From Chelatococcus caeni (GTDB lineage: Bacteria > Pseudomonadota > Alphaproteobacteria > Rhizobiales > Beijerinckiaceae): a stretch of DNA of 64,000 nt. The position numbers and the translations under genes are program-made. This document shows positions 8,042-17,260 of the stretch, in pieces; position 1 is the stretch's first letter, and each line of letters opens with the position of its first letter. Below the pieces are notes generated by a model. It was given only the letters and a program-made list of their open reading frames with translations. It did not search any database and was not told where the DNA came from. The DNA lies in NCBI RefSeq assembly GCF_014196925.1, contig NZ_JACIEN010000001.1, forward strand, positions 1,488,001-1,552,000. The letters run 5' to 3'.

Positions 8042-9489
8042 CGTCAGTAGCCCAACCCGATCCTGCCGTGCCGATGAAGCGTCTCGCCGCGGCCGGCGCG
8101 CTCGCCTTCGCCCTCGGCGGCTGCGCCGCCTTCACGCCGGACGGCGGCATGGGGCCGGTCGCGGCGCAGGTCTCCGCCGACCTCGGCAAGGACACGGTCA
8201 AGATCGCCTCCGCAGCTGACGCCGCCGCGGCGCAGCAACGCGTCAAGACACTGCTCGCCCGGCCGCTGACGGCAGACGGCGCCGTGCAGGTCGCGCTTCT
8301 CAACAACCGCGGCCTGCAGGCGGCCTACAACACCCTCGGCATCTCGGAAGCGGCCTTCGTTCAGGCGAGCCTGCCGCCGAACCCCGTCATCGGCATCGAG
8401 CGCCTGTCGGCCGGCGGCGAGCTCGAGATCGAGCGGCGCCTCGTTGCCAATATCCTCGCGCTTCTCACGCTGCCGGCGCGCAGCGGCATCGCGAAGACCC
8501 AGTTCGAGGCAGCCCGGCAGCGGGCCATCGAGGCGACCTTCCGCACGGCGGCCGAGACGCGGCGGGCCTATTATCGCACTGTCGCGGCGCGGCAGACGGT
8601 CGCCGTCCTCGACGAGGCCCGCACGTCGGCCGACGCCGCCGCCGACCTCACCCGCAAGCTCGGCGAGACGGGCGCCGCCAACAAGCTCGACCAGGCCCGG
8701 GCCGGCGCCTTCTACGCGGAGATCTCCAACCAGCTGGCCGAGGCGCGCCTTGCAGCCGCGACCCAGCGCGAAGCCCTGACGCGTCAGCTCGGCCTCTGGG
8801 GCGCCGACATCAACTACAGGCTGCCGGGACAGCTGCCGCCCCTGCCGCGGCTGAGGACGGCCAAACAGGTCGAGGAGGAGGCGGTGCGCCGGCGCGTCGA
8901 CCTCATCGCGGCCCGCCTCGAGCTCGAGGCCATGGCGAAGGGCCTCGGGCTGAGCGAGGCGACGCGCTTCGTTTCCATGCTCGACGGCAGCCTGCGGCGG
9001 AACTACGAGCGCGTCATCGAGGACGGGCACAAGGAGAAGGCCTATCCGAAGGGCTTCGAGCTCGAGATCGAGATCCCCATCTTCGACCTCGGCGAGGTGA
9101 AGGTGCGGCAGGCGCGCGAGACCTACATGCAGGCGGTCAACCGCCTGCTGGAGAAGGCCGTCAACGTGCGGTCCGAGGCGCGCGAGGCCTATCTCGCCTA
9201 TCGCGGCCGCCACGACATCGCCCGCCAGTACCAGAACCGCATCCTGCCCCTGCGGAAGACGGTCAGCGAGGAGGCGCTGCTGCAGTACAACGGCATGCTC
9301 ATCGACGTGTTCGAACTGCTGACGACCGTGCGCGAGAGCATCGCCAGCAACGTCGCGGCCATCGGCGCCAGGCGCGATTTCTTCCTCGCATCGGTCGATT
9401 TCGACACCGCCATCATCGGCGGCGGCGCCTCCGGCGGAGCCGGAGAAGGCCCCGTCGCGCTTGCGGCCGCCGAGGCCGGCGCACACTGA
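8038..9489 (+). CDS. TolC-family outer membrane efflux lipoprotein
   Basis: Outer membrane factor of the NodT/TolC type: long helical stretches with heptad-like patterns, two halves, and a lipobox-like ALGGC. The start at 8038 overlaps the previous stop (ATGA); a start at 8074 (MKRLAAAG) would give a more standard lipoprotein signal with Cys17, so the true start may be there. In copper clusters such proteins sit just before the multicopper oxidase. No RND pump or fusion protein partner is present, so its partner is unknown. Confidence 0.8.
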   Translation: MTSVAQPDPAVPMKRLAAAGALAFALGGCAAFTPDGGMGPVAAQVSADLGKDTVKIASAADAAAAQQRVKTLLARPLTADGAVQVALLNNRGLQAAYNTLGISEAAFVQASLPPNPVIGIERLSAGGELEIERRLVANILALLTLPARSGIAKTQFEAARQRAIEATFRTAAETRRAYYRTVAARQTVAVLDEARTSADAAADLTRKLGETGAANKLDQARAGAFYAEISNQLAEARLAAATQREALTRQLGLWGADINYRLPGQLPPLPRLRTAKQVEEEAVRRRVDLIAARLELEAMAKGLGLSEATRFVSMLDGSLRRNYERVIEDGHKEKAYPKGFELEIEIPIFDLGEVKVRQARETYMQAVNRLLEKAVNVRSEAREAYLAYRGRHDIARQYQNRILPLRKTVSEEALLQYNGMLIDVFELLTTVRESIASNVAAIGARRDFFLASVDFDTAIIGGGASGGAGEGPVALAAAEAGAH

Positions 9490-9503
9490 GAAAGGCAAAG
9501 CTC

Positions 9504-10889
9504 ATGACGGTTTCCCGTCGATCGTTCCTCGGCGCCTCGGCCGCGCTCGTCAGCGCCGGTGCCGTCTCCGGCCGCGTCGAGGCTGCCTCCATCCCCGAGG
9601 CTCCCACCATGAAAGAGGCGGTGACGCAGCCGCCGCTCGTGCCGGCGACCGGGCCGGACTACCAGCCCGTCGTCACGCTCAACGGCTGGACGCTGCCCTG
9701 GCGCATGAACGGCGAGTGGAAGGAGTTCCACCTCGTCGCCGAGCCCGTCGTGCGTGAGCTCGCGCCGGGCATGGTGGCGCATCTGTGGGGCTACAACGGC
9801 CAGTCGCCCGGGCCGACCATCGAGGCGGTGGAAGGCGACAAGGTGCGCATCTTCGTCACCAACAGGCTGCCCGAGCACACCACGATCCACTGGCACGGAC
9901 AGATCCTGCCCAATGGCATGGACGGCGTCGGCGGGCTGACGCAGCCGCACATCAAGCCGGGCAAGACATTCGTCTACGAGTTCGTGCTGACGAAGAGCGG
10001 CACCTTCATGTACCACCCGCATGCCGACGAGATGGTGCAGATGGCCATGGGCATGATGGGCTTCTTCGTCGTGCACCCGCGGGATCCCGCCTTCCGCCGC
10101 GTCGACCGCGACTTCGTCTTCCTCATGTCCGCCTACGACATCGAGCCGGGGGCCTATGTGCCGAAGGTGGCGGAGATGACCGACTTCAATCTCTGGACCT
10201 GGAACAGCCGCGTCTTTCCGGGCATCGACCACATCGTGGCGGCCAAGGGCGACAAGGTGCGCATCCGCTTCGGCAATCTCACCATGACCAACCACCCGAT
10301 CCACATGCACGGCTACGACTTCAAGGTCTCGTGCACGGACGGCGGCTGGGTGCCGGAGGAAGCCGCCTGGCCGGAGGTGACCATCGACTGCGCGGTGGGC
10401 CAGATGCGCGCCTTCGATTTCGTCGCCGACAAGGAGGGCGACTGGGCCATCCACTGCCACAAGTCGCACCACACCATGAATGCCATGGGCCACGACCTCA
10501 GGACCTTCATCGGCGTCGACAAGAGGGAGGTGGCGAAGAAGATCAGGAAGCTCGTGCCCGACTACATGCCCATGGGCACGGCCGGCATGGCGGACATGGG
10601 CGAGATGGAGATGCCGCTGCCCGACAACACGCTGCCGATGATGACGGGCTTCGCCCAGTTCGGCGCCGTCGAGATGGGCGGCATGTTCTCGGTGGTGAAG
10701 GTGCGCGAGGGGCTGGCGCGCGATGACTACAAGGACCCGGGCTGGTTCGAGCACCCGCCCGGCACCGTCGCCTACGAATGGACGGGCGCGCCGCCCGATG
10801 CCGAGCGCGCCGCACCCGCACCGACAGAAGGCGCTGCCGAATTCCGGGCCGTGAAGCCCGGCGGCGCATCCTCCCACGGCAACCACTGA
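9504..10889 (+). CDS. Tat-exported multicopper oxidase
   Basis: 461 residues. SRRSFLG near the start is a Tat signal. All four copper-ligand motifs are visible: HWHG (129-132), HPHADEM (from 171), HPIHMHG (from 264) and HCHKSHHTMNAM (from 317, with Cys318 as type 1 copper ligand). The C-terminal third is Met-rich (MGTAGMADMGEMEM), as in CopA/CueO-type cuprous oxidases. It probably oxidises Cu(I) to less toxic Cu(II) in the periplasm. It lies 14 bases after the OMF gene and 26 before the cupredoxin, so it is in one operon. Confidence 0.93.
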   Translation: MTVSRRSFLGASAALVSAGAVSGRVEAASIPEAPTMKEAVTQPPLVPATGPDYQPVVTLNGWTLPWRMNGEWKEFHLVAEPVVRELAPGMVAHLWGYNGQSPGPTIEAVEGDKVRIFVTNRLPEHTTIHWHGQILPNGMDGVGGLTQPHIKPGKTFVYEFVLTKSGTFMYHPHADEMVQMAMGMMGFFVVHPRDPAFRRVDRDFVFLMSAYDIEPGAYVPKVAEMTDFNLWTWNSRVFPGIDHIVAAKGDKVRIRFGNLTMTNHPIHMHGYDFKVSCTDGGWVPEEAAWPEVTIDCAVGQMRAFDFVADKEGDWAIHCHKSHHTMNAMGHDLRTFIGVDKREVAKKIRKLVPDYMPMGTAGMADMGEMEMPLPDNTLPMMTGFAQFGAVEMGGMFSVVKVREGLARDDYKDPGWFEHPPGTVAYEWTGAPPDAERAAPAPTEGAAEFRAVKPGGASSHGNH

Positions 10890-10915
10890 CCCCGATCATC
10901 GACCCCGGAGCAGAC

Positions 10916-11386
10916 ATGAAGATCCAGACGATCCTTGCCGCCCTTGCGGCCCTTTGCATACCGGCCGCGGCGCTCGCCGACGCCGGCCATTCCCATGGCG
11001 ACGAGCGCGCCTACGGCCAGCCGGGCGATCCGAAGAAGCCCGCCCGTATCGTGCAGGTGACGATGCGCGAAGCCGACGGCCGCATGGAGTTCGTGCCCCG
11101 CACCATCGAGGCGCGCAAGGGCGAGCAGGTGAAGTTCGTGCTGCGCAACAACGGCGCGATCGACCACGAGATCGTCGTCGCGACGCTCGCGGAAAACCTC
11201 AAGCATGCCGAGGAGATGCGCAAGAACCCTGACATGGAGCACGAGGATCCCAATGCCCGGCGTCTCGCCCCTAGGGAGACCGGCGAGATGGTGTGGAAGT
11301 TCACCAAGGCGGGCGAATTCGACTTCTCCTGCCTCATTCCCGGCCACCGCGAAGCCGGCATGACCGGCAAGATCATCGTCAAGTGA
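10916..11386 (+). CDS. periplasmic cupredoxin
   Basis: 156 residues with a Sec signal ending near A-L-A-D. A single cupredoxin domain carries the type 1 copper set: DHE (His), then C-LIPGH-REAGM near the C-terminus (Cys, His, Met). An N-terminal HSHGDE adds a possible extra metal site. GGAGCAGAC precedes the ATG. It probably exchanges electrons or copper with the multicopper oxidase just upstream. Confidence 0.88.
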   Translation: MKIQTILAALAALCIPAAALADAGHSHGDERAYGQPGDPKKPARIVQVTMREADGRMEFVPRTIEARKGEQVKFVLRNNGAIDHEIVVATLAENLKHAEEMRKNPDMEHEDPNARRLAPRETGEMVWKFTKAGEFDFSCLIPGHREAGMTGKIIVK

Positions 11387-11412
11387 CGAGAACCGAAGGA
11401 AGGATGAGAAGG

Positions 11413-11703
11413 ATGCGCAAATTCGCGATCGCCATGACCTCGTTTCTGTCCCTCGCCCCTGCCCTTGCGCTGGCGCAGGCCGCCCCCGTCGACGGCCAGG
11501 TGACGAAGATCGACACGGCGCAGAACAAGGTCACCCTCAAGCATGGCCCGATCAAGAACCTCGACATGGACGCCATGACGATGGTCTTCGTGGTGGCCGA
11601 TCCCGCGATGCTCGAGACCGTCAAGGTCGGCGACAAGGTCCGGTTCGAGGCCGACCGCGTCAACGGCCGCATCACCGTCACGAAGCTCGAAAAGGCGAAG
11701 TAA
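11413..11703 (+). CDS. CusF-like periplasmic copper-binding protein
   Basis: 96 residues; signal peptide to about A-L-A-Q (22). The mature protein is a CusF small beta-barrel. His44 and Met55/Met57 in the AMTM segment correspond to the Cu(I)/Ag(I) ligands of E. coli CusF. The Trp that caps the metal in E. coli is Met52 here (LDMDAMTM). The start is uncertain: ATG 11404 or 11413, both near GAAGGAAGG. It is the last gene of the oxidase operon, followed by a strong hairpin. Confidence 0.85.
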   Translation: MRKFAIAMTSFLSLAPALALAQAAPVDGQVTKIDTAQNKVTLKHGPIKNLDMDAMTMVFVVADPAMLETVKVGDKVRFEADRVNGRITVTKLEKAK

Positions 11704-11711
11704 GCGCCGTC

Positions 11712-11735
11712 GGGGGCGCCAGCGGCGCCCCCTTT
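11712..11735 (+). terminator. intrinsic terminator of the copper operon
   Basis: GGGGGCGCC-AGC-GGCGCCCCC is a perfect 9-bp stem with a 3-base loop, followed by TTT, starting 8 bases after the CusF-like stop codon. Confidence 0.75.
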
Positions 11736-11884
11736 CCCGGGCGAAGACGCCGTCCAAGCGGATGTCAGGCGTTGTTTTTTCGACCGATCGCGATCGCGGG
11801 GGGCGCGATGCCTTGCGCAGTTTCAATCCGGCCGGGAAACGCTGATTGTGGACGGCGCGCCGCCCGGACGCACGGAATCGACGA

Positions 11885-13228
11885 ATGCTGCAGGTCCTCA
11901 CCAACCGCGTCTATCGCCGGCTCTTCCTCGCCCAGGGGATCGCTCTCCTGGGGACCGGCCTTGCCACGGTCGCGCTCGGCCTCCTTGCCTACGATCTTGC
12001 CGGCGCCGACGCCGGCGCGGTTCTCGGCACGGCCCTTGCCGTCAAGATGGTCGCCTATGTCGGCGTGGCGCCGGTCGCCGCCGCTTTCGCCGAGCGCCTG
12101 CCGCGGCGCACGATGCTCGTCAGCCTCGATCTCGTGCGCGCCGCCGTCGCCGTCCTCCTGCCCTTCGTCACCGAGATCTGGCAGGTCTATGTCCTCATCT
12201 TCGCCCTGCAGTCCGCTTCCGCGGGGTTCACGCCCGCATTCCAGGCGACCATCCCTGACGTGTTGCCGGACGAGCGGGACTATACCCGCGCGCTGTCCCT
12301 GTCGCGCCTCGCCTACGATCTCGAGAGCCTCGCCAGCCCCATGCTGGCGGCAGCCCTGCTGACCGTCGTCAGCTTCCACGGCCTGTTCACCGGCACCGTG
12401 ATCGGCTTCCTGGCCTCGGCCCTGCTCGTCGTTTCCGTCGTGCTCCCGAGCCCCAAGCCGGTCGAACGGCGAAGCATCTACGACCGCACGACCAGGGGGC
12501 TGCGCATCTATCTCGCCACGCCGCGCCTGCGCGGCCTGCTCGCGCTCAATCTCGCCGTCGCAGCCGCCGGTGCCATGGTCATCGTCAACACCGTCGTCCT
12601 CGTGCAGGCCGGATACGGCCTCGGCCAGAGAGAGACGGCGCTCGCGCTGGCCGCCTTCGGCGGCGGCTCGATGATCGCCGCGCTCCTCCTGCCGCGCCTG
12701 CTCGACAGCGTTCCCGACCGGCGCGCCATGCTTGCCGGCGCCGTCCTGCTCGTGCTCGGCCTGTTCGTCGGCCCTGCCATCGCGAGCTACGCGCTCCTCC
12801 TGCCGCTCTGGTTCGCGCTCGGCCTCGGCTATTCGCTGACGCAGACGCCGGCCGGCCGCCTGTTGCGCCGTTCCTCGCATCCGGAGGATCGTCCCGCGCT
12901 CTTCGCCGCGCAGTTTGCCCTGTCGCACGCCTGCTGGCTGGTGACCTATCCGGCCGCCGGCTGGCTCGGCGCCACCGTGGGCCTCCCCTTCACGTTCACG
13001 GCGCTCGGCATCGCCGCCGGGCTGGCGGTCGTTCTTGCAATGCGCCTGTGGCCCGCCCCCGATCCCGACGAGATCGAGCACATCCACACATCGTTGGAGG
13101 ACGGCCATCCCCATCTGGCGGATGCGGTACCCATCGCCGGCGGCCATCGCCATCGCCACGCCTTCGTCATCGACCGGCTCCATCCGCAATGGCCCCGTGC
13201 GCCGCTCTCGGACGACGCCGCCTCATGA
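11885..13228 (+). CDS. MFS transporter with His-rich C-terminal tail
   Basis: 447 residues from the ATG at 11885; an earlier in-frame start at 11846 would add 13 basic residues. Twelve hydrophobic helices of an MFS exporter are followed by a cytoplasmic tail with HIHTSLEDGHPHL and GGHRHRHAF. His-rich tails are known in metal exporters such as NreB (nickel), which makes metal efflux plausible. It follows the copper operon but after a terminator, so it is probably a separate unit. Its ATGA overlaps the next gene. Confidence 0.82.
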   Translation: MLQVLTNRVYRRLFLAQGIALLGTGLATVALGLLAYDLAGADAGAVLGTALAVKMVAYVGVAPVAAAFAERLPRRTMLVSLDLVRAAVAVLLPFVTEIWQVYVLIFALQSASAGFTPAFQATIPDVLPDERDYTRALSLSRLAYDLESLASPMLAAALLTVVSFHGLFTGTVIGFLASALLVVSVVLPSPKPVERRSIYDRTTRGLRIYLATPRLRGLLALNLAVAAAGAMVIVNTVVLVQAGYGLGQRETALALAAFGGGSMIAALLLPRLLDSVPDRRAMLAGAVLLVLGLFVGPAIASYALLLPLWFALGLGYSLTQTPAGRLLRRSSHPEDRPALFAAQFALSHACWLVTYPAAGWLGATVGLPFTFTALGIAAGLAVVLAMRLWPAPDPDEIEHIHTSLEDGHPHLADAVPIAGGHRHRHAFVIDRLHPQWPRAPLSDDAAS

Positions 13229-13662
13229 GTGACCTTGCCGTCTATGCCGGACTGTTCCTCGCCGCTCTTGCCGCGGCAACGCTCCTGCCGATGCAGTCGG
13301 AAGCGGTCCTGGCGGGACTGCTGCTGTCGGAAGCCTATTCGCCCTGGCTGCTGGTCGCCGTCGCGAGTGTCGGCAACGTGCTGGGGTCATCCGTCAACTG
13401 GCTGCTCGGGCGCGGCATCGCGCGTTTCCGTGATCGGCGCTGGTTCCCTGCGAAGGCCGATGCGCTGGAGCGTGCGCAGCGCTGGTACGGTCGCTACGGC
13501 CGATGGTCGCTCCTCATGAGCTGGGCGCCCGTCATCGGAGATCCGCTGACCGTCATGGCCGGGGTTCTGCGGGAGCCGTTTCCCACCTTCCTTCTGCTGG
13601 TCACCATCGCCAAGGTCGGCCGCTATCTCATTCTCGCTGCGGTGACGCTCAGTCTCGTCTGA
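13225..13662 (+). CDS. YqaA family membrane protein (DedA-related)
   Basis: 145 residues with about four hydrophobic segments. The GNVLGSSVNWLLGRG segment and the later GDPLTVMAGVLR segment match the YqaA branch of the SNARE-associated/DedA-like family. The start overlaps the stop of the MFS gene (ATGA, 13225-13228), so they are co-translated. The biochemical role of YqaA is not established; some DedA relatives move lipid carriers. Confidence 0.8.
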   Translation: MSDLAVYAGLFLAALAAATLLPMQSEAVLAGLLLSEAYSPWLLVAVASVGNVLGSSVNWLLGRGIARFRDRRWFPAKADALERAQRWYGRYGRWSLLMSWAPVIGDPLTVMAGVLREPFPTFLLLVTIAKVGRYLILAAVTLSLV

Positions 13663-13918
13663 AGGCTACGCCCCGCAGCGGCGGGCCTGTGCGGCCAATC
13701 GTTTTCCGAGCGAGATCGGCGTAGCGTTTGTACGGGCGGAGACTAGGCCGAGGGGCAACGCACGTCGCCTGATGCCCTGTGGCAAGACTGCACGACCGCC
13801 CGGAAAAGCCGCGCACAGCAAAGGGCGAACTTGCCAATCGAGCCACGGCGCGGCAGTCTCACCGGCAAAGATGTTCAGCGGGTGACTGCGGAACTATTCT
13901 CTCGCCGGGCGACAGGAC

Positions 13919-14635
13919 ATGGGAAACTCCGACATCATGATCAGCAATGGTGGAACTGCCGACGCCGGCAAGATAAACGAGACGGCTCTTCCTGGGCTTC
14001 TCAACCGCCGCTCGTTTGTGCTCGGCTCTGCCGCCGGTATCGGCGCGCTGGGACTGGCCGGCTGCGTGACGTCCGACGGCATGAGCCTTGCCGAGGCAAA
14101 GCTGGCCTACGGGCCGGTGCCCGACGAGAAATTCCCCATCCCGGCGGTCGATGTCAGCAAGGTCGATCCGAAATATTTCCGTCGCACCGTTCGCTACGAC
14201 ACCAATGAGGCGCCCGGTACGATCATCGTCGATCCGGCCAATTACTACGTTTATCGCATCGAGGACGACGGCAACGCCACCCGCTATGGTGCCAATGTCG
14301 GCCGCGACGGCTTCCGGTGGAGCGGCGACGCCTATGTCGGGCGCAAGGCCGAATGGCCGACCTGGACACCGCCCAAGGAAATGATCCGGCGCCAGCCCGA
14401 GGCGGCCAAATACGCCGGCGGCATGCCGGGCGGTCTCGACAACCCGCTCGGCGCCCGCACGCTCTATCTCTATCAGAACGGCGCCTATACGCTCTATACG
14501 ATCTACGCCAGCAGCGATCCGGAATCGATCGGCAATGGCGTCACGAGCGGCTGTGTCGGCCTGCTCAGCCAGGACATGATCCACCTCTACGAGCGAACGC
14601 CGGTCAAGACGAAGGTGGTCGTCCTGCCGGCATAG
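13919..14635 (+). CDS. L,D-transpeptidase (YkuD) family protein, probable lost catalytic His
   Basis: 238 residues. A Tat-like NRRSFVLG signal overlaps a lipobox-like LAGC at about residue 44. The YkuD domain fills the rest; TSGCVGLL gives the nucleophile Cys212. In active members a His stands 14-17 residues before the [ST]xGC motif, usually in an IHG or IHGT context. Here that place (residue 196) is Tyr in TIYASS, and the Arg normally after the Cys is Gly. The enzyme may be inactive, or use a different base. It is a single gene. Confidence 0.82.
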   Translation: MGNSDIMISNGGTADAGKINETALPGLLNRRSFVLGSAAGIGALGLAGCVTSDGMSLAEAKLAYGPVPDEKFPIPAVDVSKVDPKYFRRTVRYDTNEAPGTIIVDPANYYVYRIEDDGNATRYGANVGRDGFRWSGDAYVGRKAEWPTWTPPKEMIRRQPEAAKYAGGMPGGLDNPLGARTLYLYQNGAYTLYTIYASSDPESIGNGVTSGCVGLLSQDMIHLYERTPVKTKVVVLPA

Positions 14636-14691
14636 GCAACGGCGTCAGGTCCCTGTCCAGGCGCCGGGCGGAAAGGCCGAGGCGTTCGCCC

Positions 14692-15087
14692 TCAGTCGCC
14701 GTATTGTTCGTCAGATACCTTCTCGAGCCAGGTGACGGTGCTCCCGTCCACGGCTTCCTGGATGGCGATATGCGTCATGGCGACGTCGGGCGATGCACCG
14801 TGCCAGTGCTTCTCGCCGGCCGGGAACCAGACCACGTCGCCGGGCCGGATGTGCTCCACGGGGCCGCCTTCGCGCTGAACGCGGCCGTAGCCGGCCGTGA
14901 CGATCAGCGTCTGACCTGCAGGATGCGTGTGCCAGGCGGTTCGAGCGCCCGGCTCGAACGTCACGGCGGCTCCGACGGCCCTGCCGGGAGCTTCCGCCGC
15001 GAAGAGCGGGTCGATGCGAACCGTCCCCGTGAACCAGTCTTCCGGTCCCTTGGTCGAAGGCGTATCGCCTGCTCGCGTGATCTTCAT
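14692..15087 (-). CDS. single-domain cupin
   Basis: 131 residues. I chose ATG 15087 (GGAGACGACCC upstream); an earlier frame to 15330 has unlikely composition. Cupin motif 1 is present as [16 protein letters not shown] and motif 2 as [15 protein letters not shown], giving three or four His metal ligands, with Gln where many cupins have Glu. The family resembles the small cupins annotated with quercetinase or carboxymuconolactone decarboxylase. The reaction is unknown. Confidence 0.85.
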   Translation of the reverse strand: MKITRAGDTPSTKGPEDWFTGTVRIDPLFAAEAPGRAVGAAVTFEPGARTAWHTHPAGQTLIVTAGYGRVQREGGPVEHIRPGDVVWFPAGEKHWHGASPDVAMTHIAIQEAVDGSTVTWLEKVSDEQYGD

Positions 15088-15281
15088 GGGTCGTCTCCGT
15101 TCCGCTTCGAGGGGCTGCTGCCCGTCCATTACATAGCGCATCAGGCGGCGGCATTGGGTGCCGCAATGCTGTAATGAATCCGGCTCAATCGGCCGCAGCG
15201 GCGACCGCTTGCCCCGAACGGAGACGAAGCCCGTCCTCTTCGGCGAGGACGTCGAACATGGGGCGTTCCCAGCCGGCCGCG

Positions 15282-15309
15282 TGTAGAAGCGGCCGGAGCC
15301 GCTTCTACA
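15282..15309 (-). terminator. perfect hairpin downstream of the DUF1254 gene
   Basis: TGTAGAAGCGGC-CGGA-GCCGCTTCTACA is a perfect 12-bp stem with a 4-base loop, about 70 bases after the DUF1254 stop codon and 195 before the cupin start. No T-run follows on either strand, so it could be a terminator stem, an RNA-stability element or a symmetric binding site. Confidence 0.5.
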
Positions 15310-15379
15310 ACTTGGGTTCCATCCTGGCATCTCCAGGAGTGGTTCCGGAAGGACGCTCCGGACAGGCGGGTGACAGCCT

Positions 15380-16810
15380 CTAGGATGCTCTCTTCACCGG
15401 CGGGATCGTCCAGGTGCCATCGAGGATCGAAGGGTTGCTCTCATCCGGCCAGTACATCCGCAGCATCAGGTAGAACTTGCCGGCCGGCGCCGGCAGCCAG
15501 TTCGATTCCTTGTCCGCGCCGGGCGAGTCCTTCTGCAGGTAGAGATCGAGCGACCCGTCCGCATTGTACTTCAGGTCCTGCCGCGGGCTGATGGAATAGC
15601 GGTTCAGCGGATTGTCGACGAAGAAATATTGCTCGTCGTACATCGTGAGCGACCAGAAGCCCTCGACCGGCGGCGTCTGGCCCTTGTCGAAGTGCATGAC
15701 ATATTTGTGGGCCCCGTCGTAGCTCTCGCCATCGTGTTCTTTCAGGGACGTCGGATAGACCGCATCCTGCGGCCGGTTGGCTCCGAGGCCGATGGCGGTG
15801 ACGAGCGCCCGCATGAGGTAGTCGGTGCCGTACAGGCCCGTCTTGGTCGTGAAGCCCCAGCCGTTGATGTCCTGCACGTCCTTGTTGATCTTGAACTGCA
15901 GCATGATGCGATCGAAGGCGATCTGCGGGATGCGCTCCGCGAAATCCGCCCGCAGCTTGCTGGCATCGAAGTCCTGGCCGGCAACGAGGCCGATCTTCGC
16001 GAATTTGGCGAGAGCCGGCGCGTCGGCCGCCGAAGGCGGGTTCTTCTTCATGAGCTCGGCCAGCAGCGAGAAGAACTCCACCGCGCTCATGCGGTTCACC
16101 TGCTCGCGCACGGCGGTCTTCATGTCGATCGAGGCATCCACATGCCCCGCCGGCACGGTGTAGGCCTTGTCGTAGGCGCTCAGCGGAACGAGCTTGAACT
16201 CGTCCTGCAGGGCATGAACGGCGGCGTAATCCTCCGGCGTGCCGGTGCAATAGATCCGGCCGAGGAGCCACACGATGTTGGTCGGCGACTTGTATTCCTT
16301 CATGCCGTCCGGGAGCCTGCCGCTCCAGCCGGGGCCGGTGATCGCAAATGTCTGCGCCCCCGTGCCGGTCGTGCGCTTGCCCGGAACCTGGAAGACGTTC
16401 GTCCAGCCGTCGAGCATCGGCAGGAGGAAATAGCGGTCCTTCATGTCCGGGACGCTGAGGACCCACGGCTCCTCGCCGACATCGAGGAATGCGGTCGTGT
16501 AGAGCGTGTCGGCGTTCGGCGCCGTCACGTCCCGGAAGGATGCATTCGGATACTCGCGCATCTTGATGAGCTGGCCCATGGGCGCCCGCGTGCCCTCGGG
16601 CTTGGCGACATTGGTCATGACCCGCCGCGTCATCTCCATGGTGACCAGCGGATAGCCGAAGATGTAGGCATCCGTGGCCAGCCAGAAGTCCTCGAGCCCC
16701 TGCCCGACACCGCGAAACGCGTCGAAATTGGCGAGGCCGGTTCCGCTCGCGAGCCCTCCCGCAAACAGGCTCAATCCCCCTAGTCCAAGCTGCCGACGGG
16801 TCATTTTCAT
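15380..16810 (-). CDS. DUF1254/DUF1214 family exported protein
   Basis: 476 residues. [13 protein letters not shown] is a Tat-type start. An N-terminal DUF1254 region ([23 protein letters not shown]) is followed by C-terminal DUF1214 ([22 protein letters not shown]). This two-domain layout and length are typical. The function of the family is unknown. GGAGA lies 8 bases before ATG 16810. The 450 bases upstream contain a 20-bp operator copy also found in front of the regulator gene at 19042, so regulation by that protein is plausible. Confidence 0.88.
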   Translation of the reverse strand: MKMTRRQLGLGGLSLFAGGLASGTGLANFDAFRGVGQGLEDFWLATDAYIFGYPLVTMEMTRRVMTNVAKPEGTRAPMGQLIKMREYPNASFRDVTAPNADTLYTTAFLDVGEEPWVLSVPDMKDRYFLLPMLDGWTNVFQVPGKRTTGTGAQTFAITGPGWSGRLPDGMKEYKSPTNIVWLLGRIYCTGTPEDYAAVHALQDEFKLVPLSAYDKAYTVPAGHVDASIDMKTAVREQVNRMSAVEFFSLLAELMKKNPPSAADAPALAKFAKIGLVAGQDFDASKLRADFAERIPQIAFDRIMLQFKINKDVQDINGWGFTTKTGLYGTDYLMRALVTAIGLGANRPQDAVYPTSLKEHDGESYDGAHKYVMHFDKGQTPPVEGFWSLTMYDEQYFFVDNPLNRYSISPRQDLKYNADGSLDLYLQKDSPGADKESNWLPAPAGKFYLMLRMYWPDESNPSILDGTWTIPPVKRAS

Positions 16811-17260
16811 AGCTCGTCTCCAATGTTTACGTGATGCGAGGCATCCGCGAAGGACTTCCGCGGCAGGCCGTAGGCCAGGCACAGGCTGGATCAGAGCGAC
16901 AGCCAGACGCTGCGGAACCCCGGGTTCATCCGGGTTGGCCGGCCGATGTCACGGCCATGTTTCCGCGCGGGTGAAGCGTATCGCCGACAGCGACGAACCT
17001 TGTCTCGAGCGTGCGAGAAAGGCTCGCGCAAGGATCCTCCCCTCGACTGCCGCCTGCCAGTACACCGATGGTCGATCTGCTGGTCAGGCTGCTGGGGAGC
17101 GTAGTCGTCGCGCGATCAGCGGGAAGTAGGTTACGGTAACAAACGGTCTTGCCGGAGCTGATCGAGATGTTCCGCACGCCAGGGCAAAGCCGCCCGACGG
17201 GGCCATGCGGCCCTCTTCGGAAGGGTCCGTCACCTCGCCCGCGCACGGGCCTGGCGCGGA
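16811..17260. other. intergenic region, 450 bases
   Basis: Between the DUF1254 gene and the end of the TolB/TPR regulator gene, both on the minus strand. I find no convincing gene. It holds one copy of the GTTACGGTAAC operator at 17125-17144. A long untranslated leader for the DUF1254 gene is possible. Confidence 0.5.
17125..17144 (-). promoter_or_regulatory. candidate operator, GTTAC(C/G)GTAAC copy 1
   Basis: Read on the minus strand it matches 19105-19124 at 18 of 20 bases (GTTTGTTACCGTAACCTACT here). The core GTTAC-N-GTAAC is a perfect palindrome. It sits between the regulator's stop and the DUF1254 gene. Confidence 0.6.

Noticed and set aside
13860-13918. EcfG-type GGAAC promoter before the L,D-transpeptidase gene
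   Set aside because: GGAAC is present near 13889, but no CGTT-like -10 stands 16-17 bases on.
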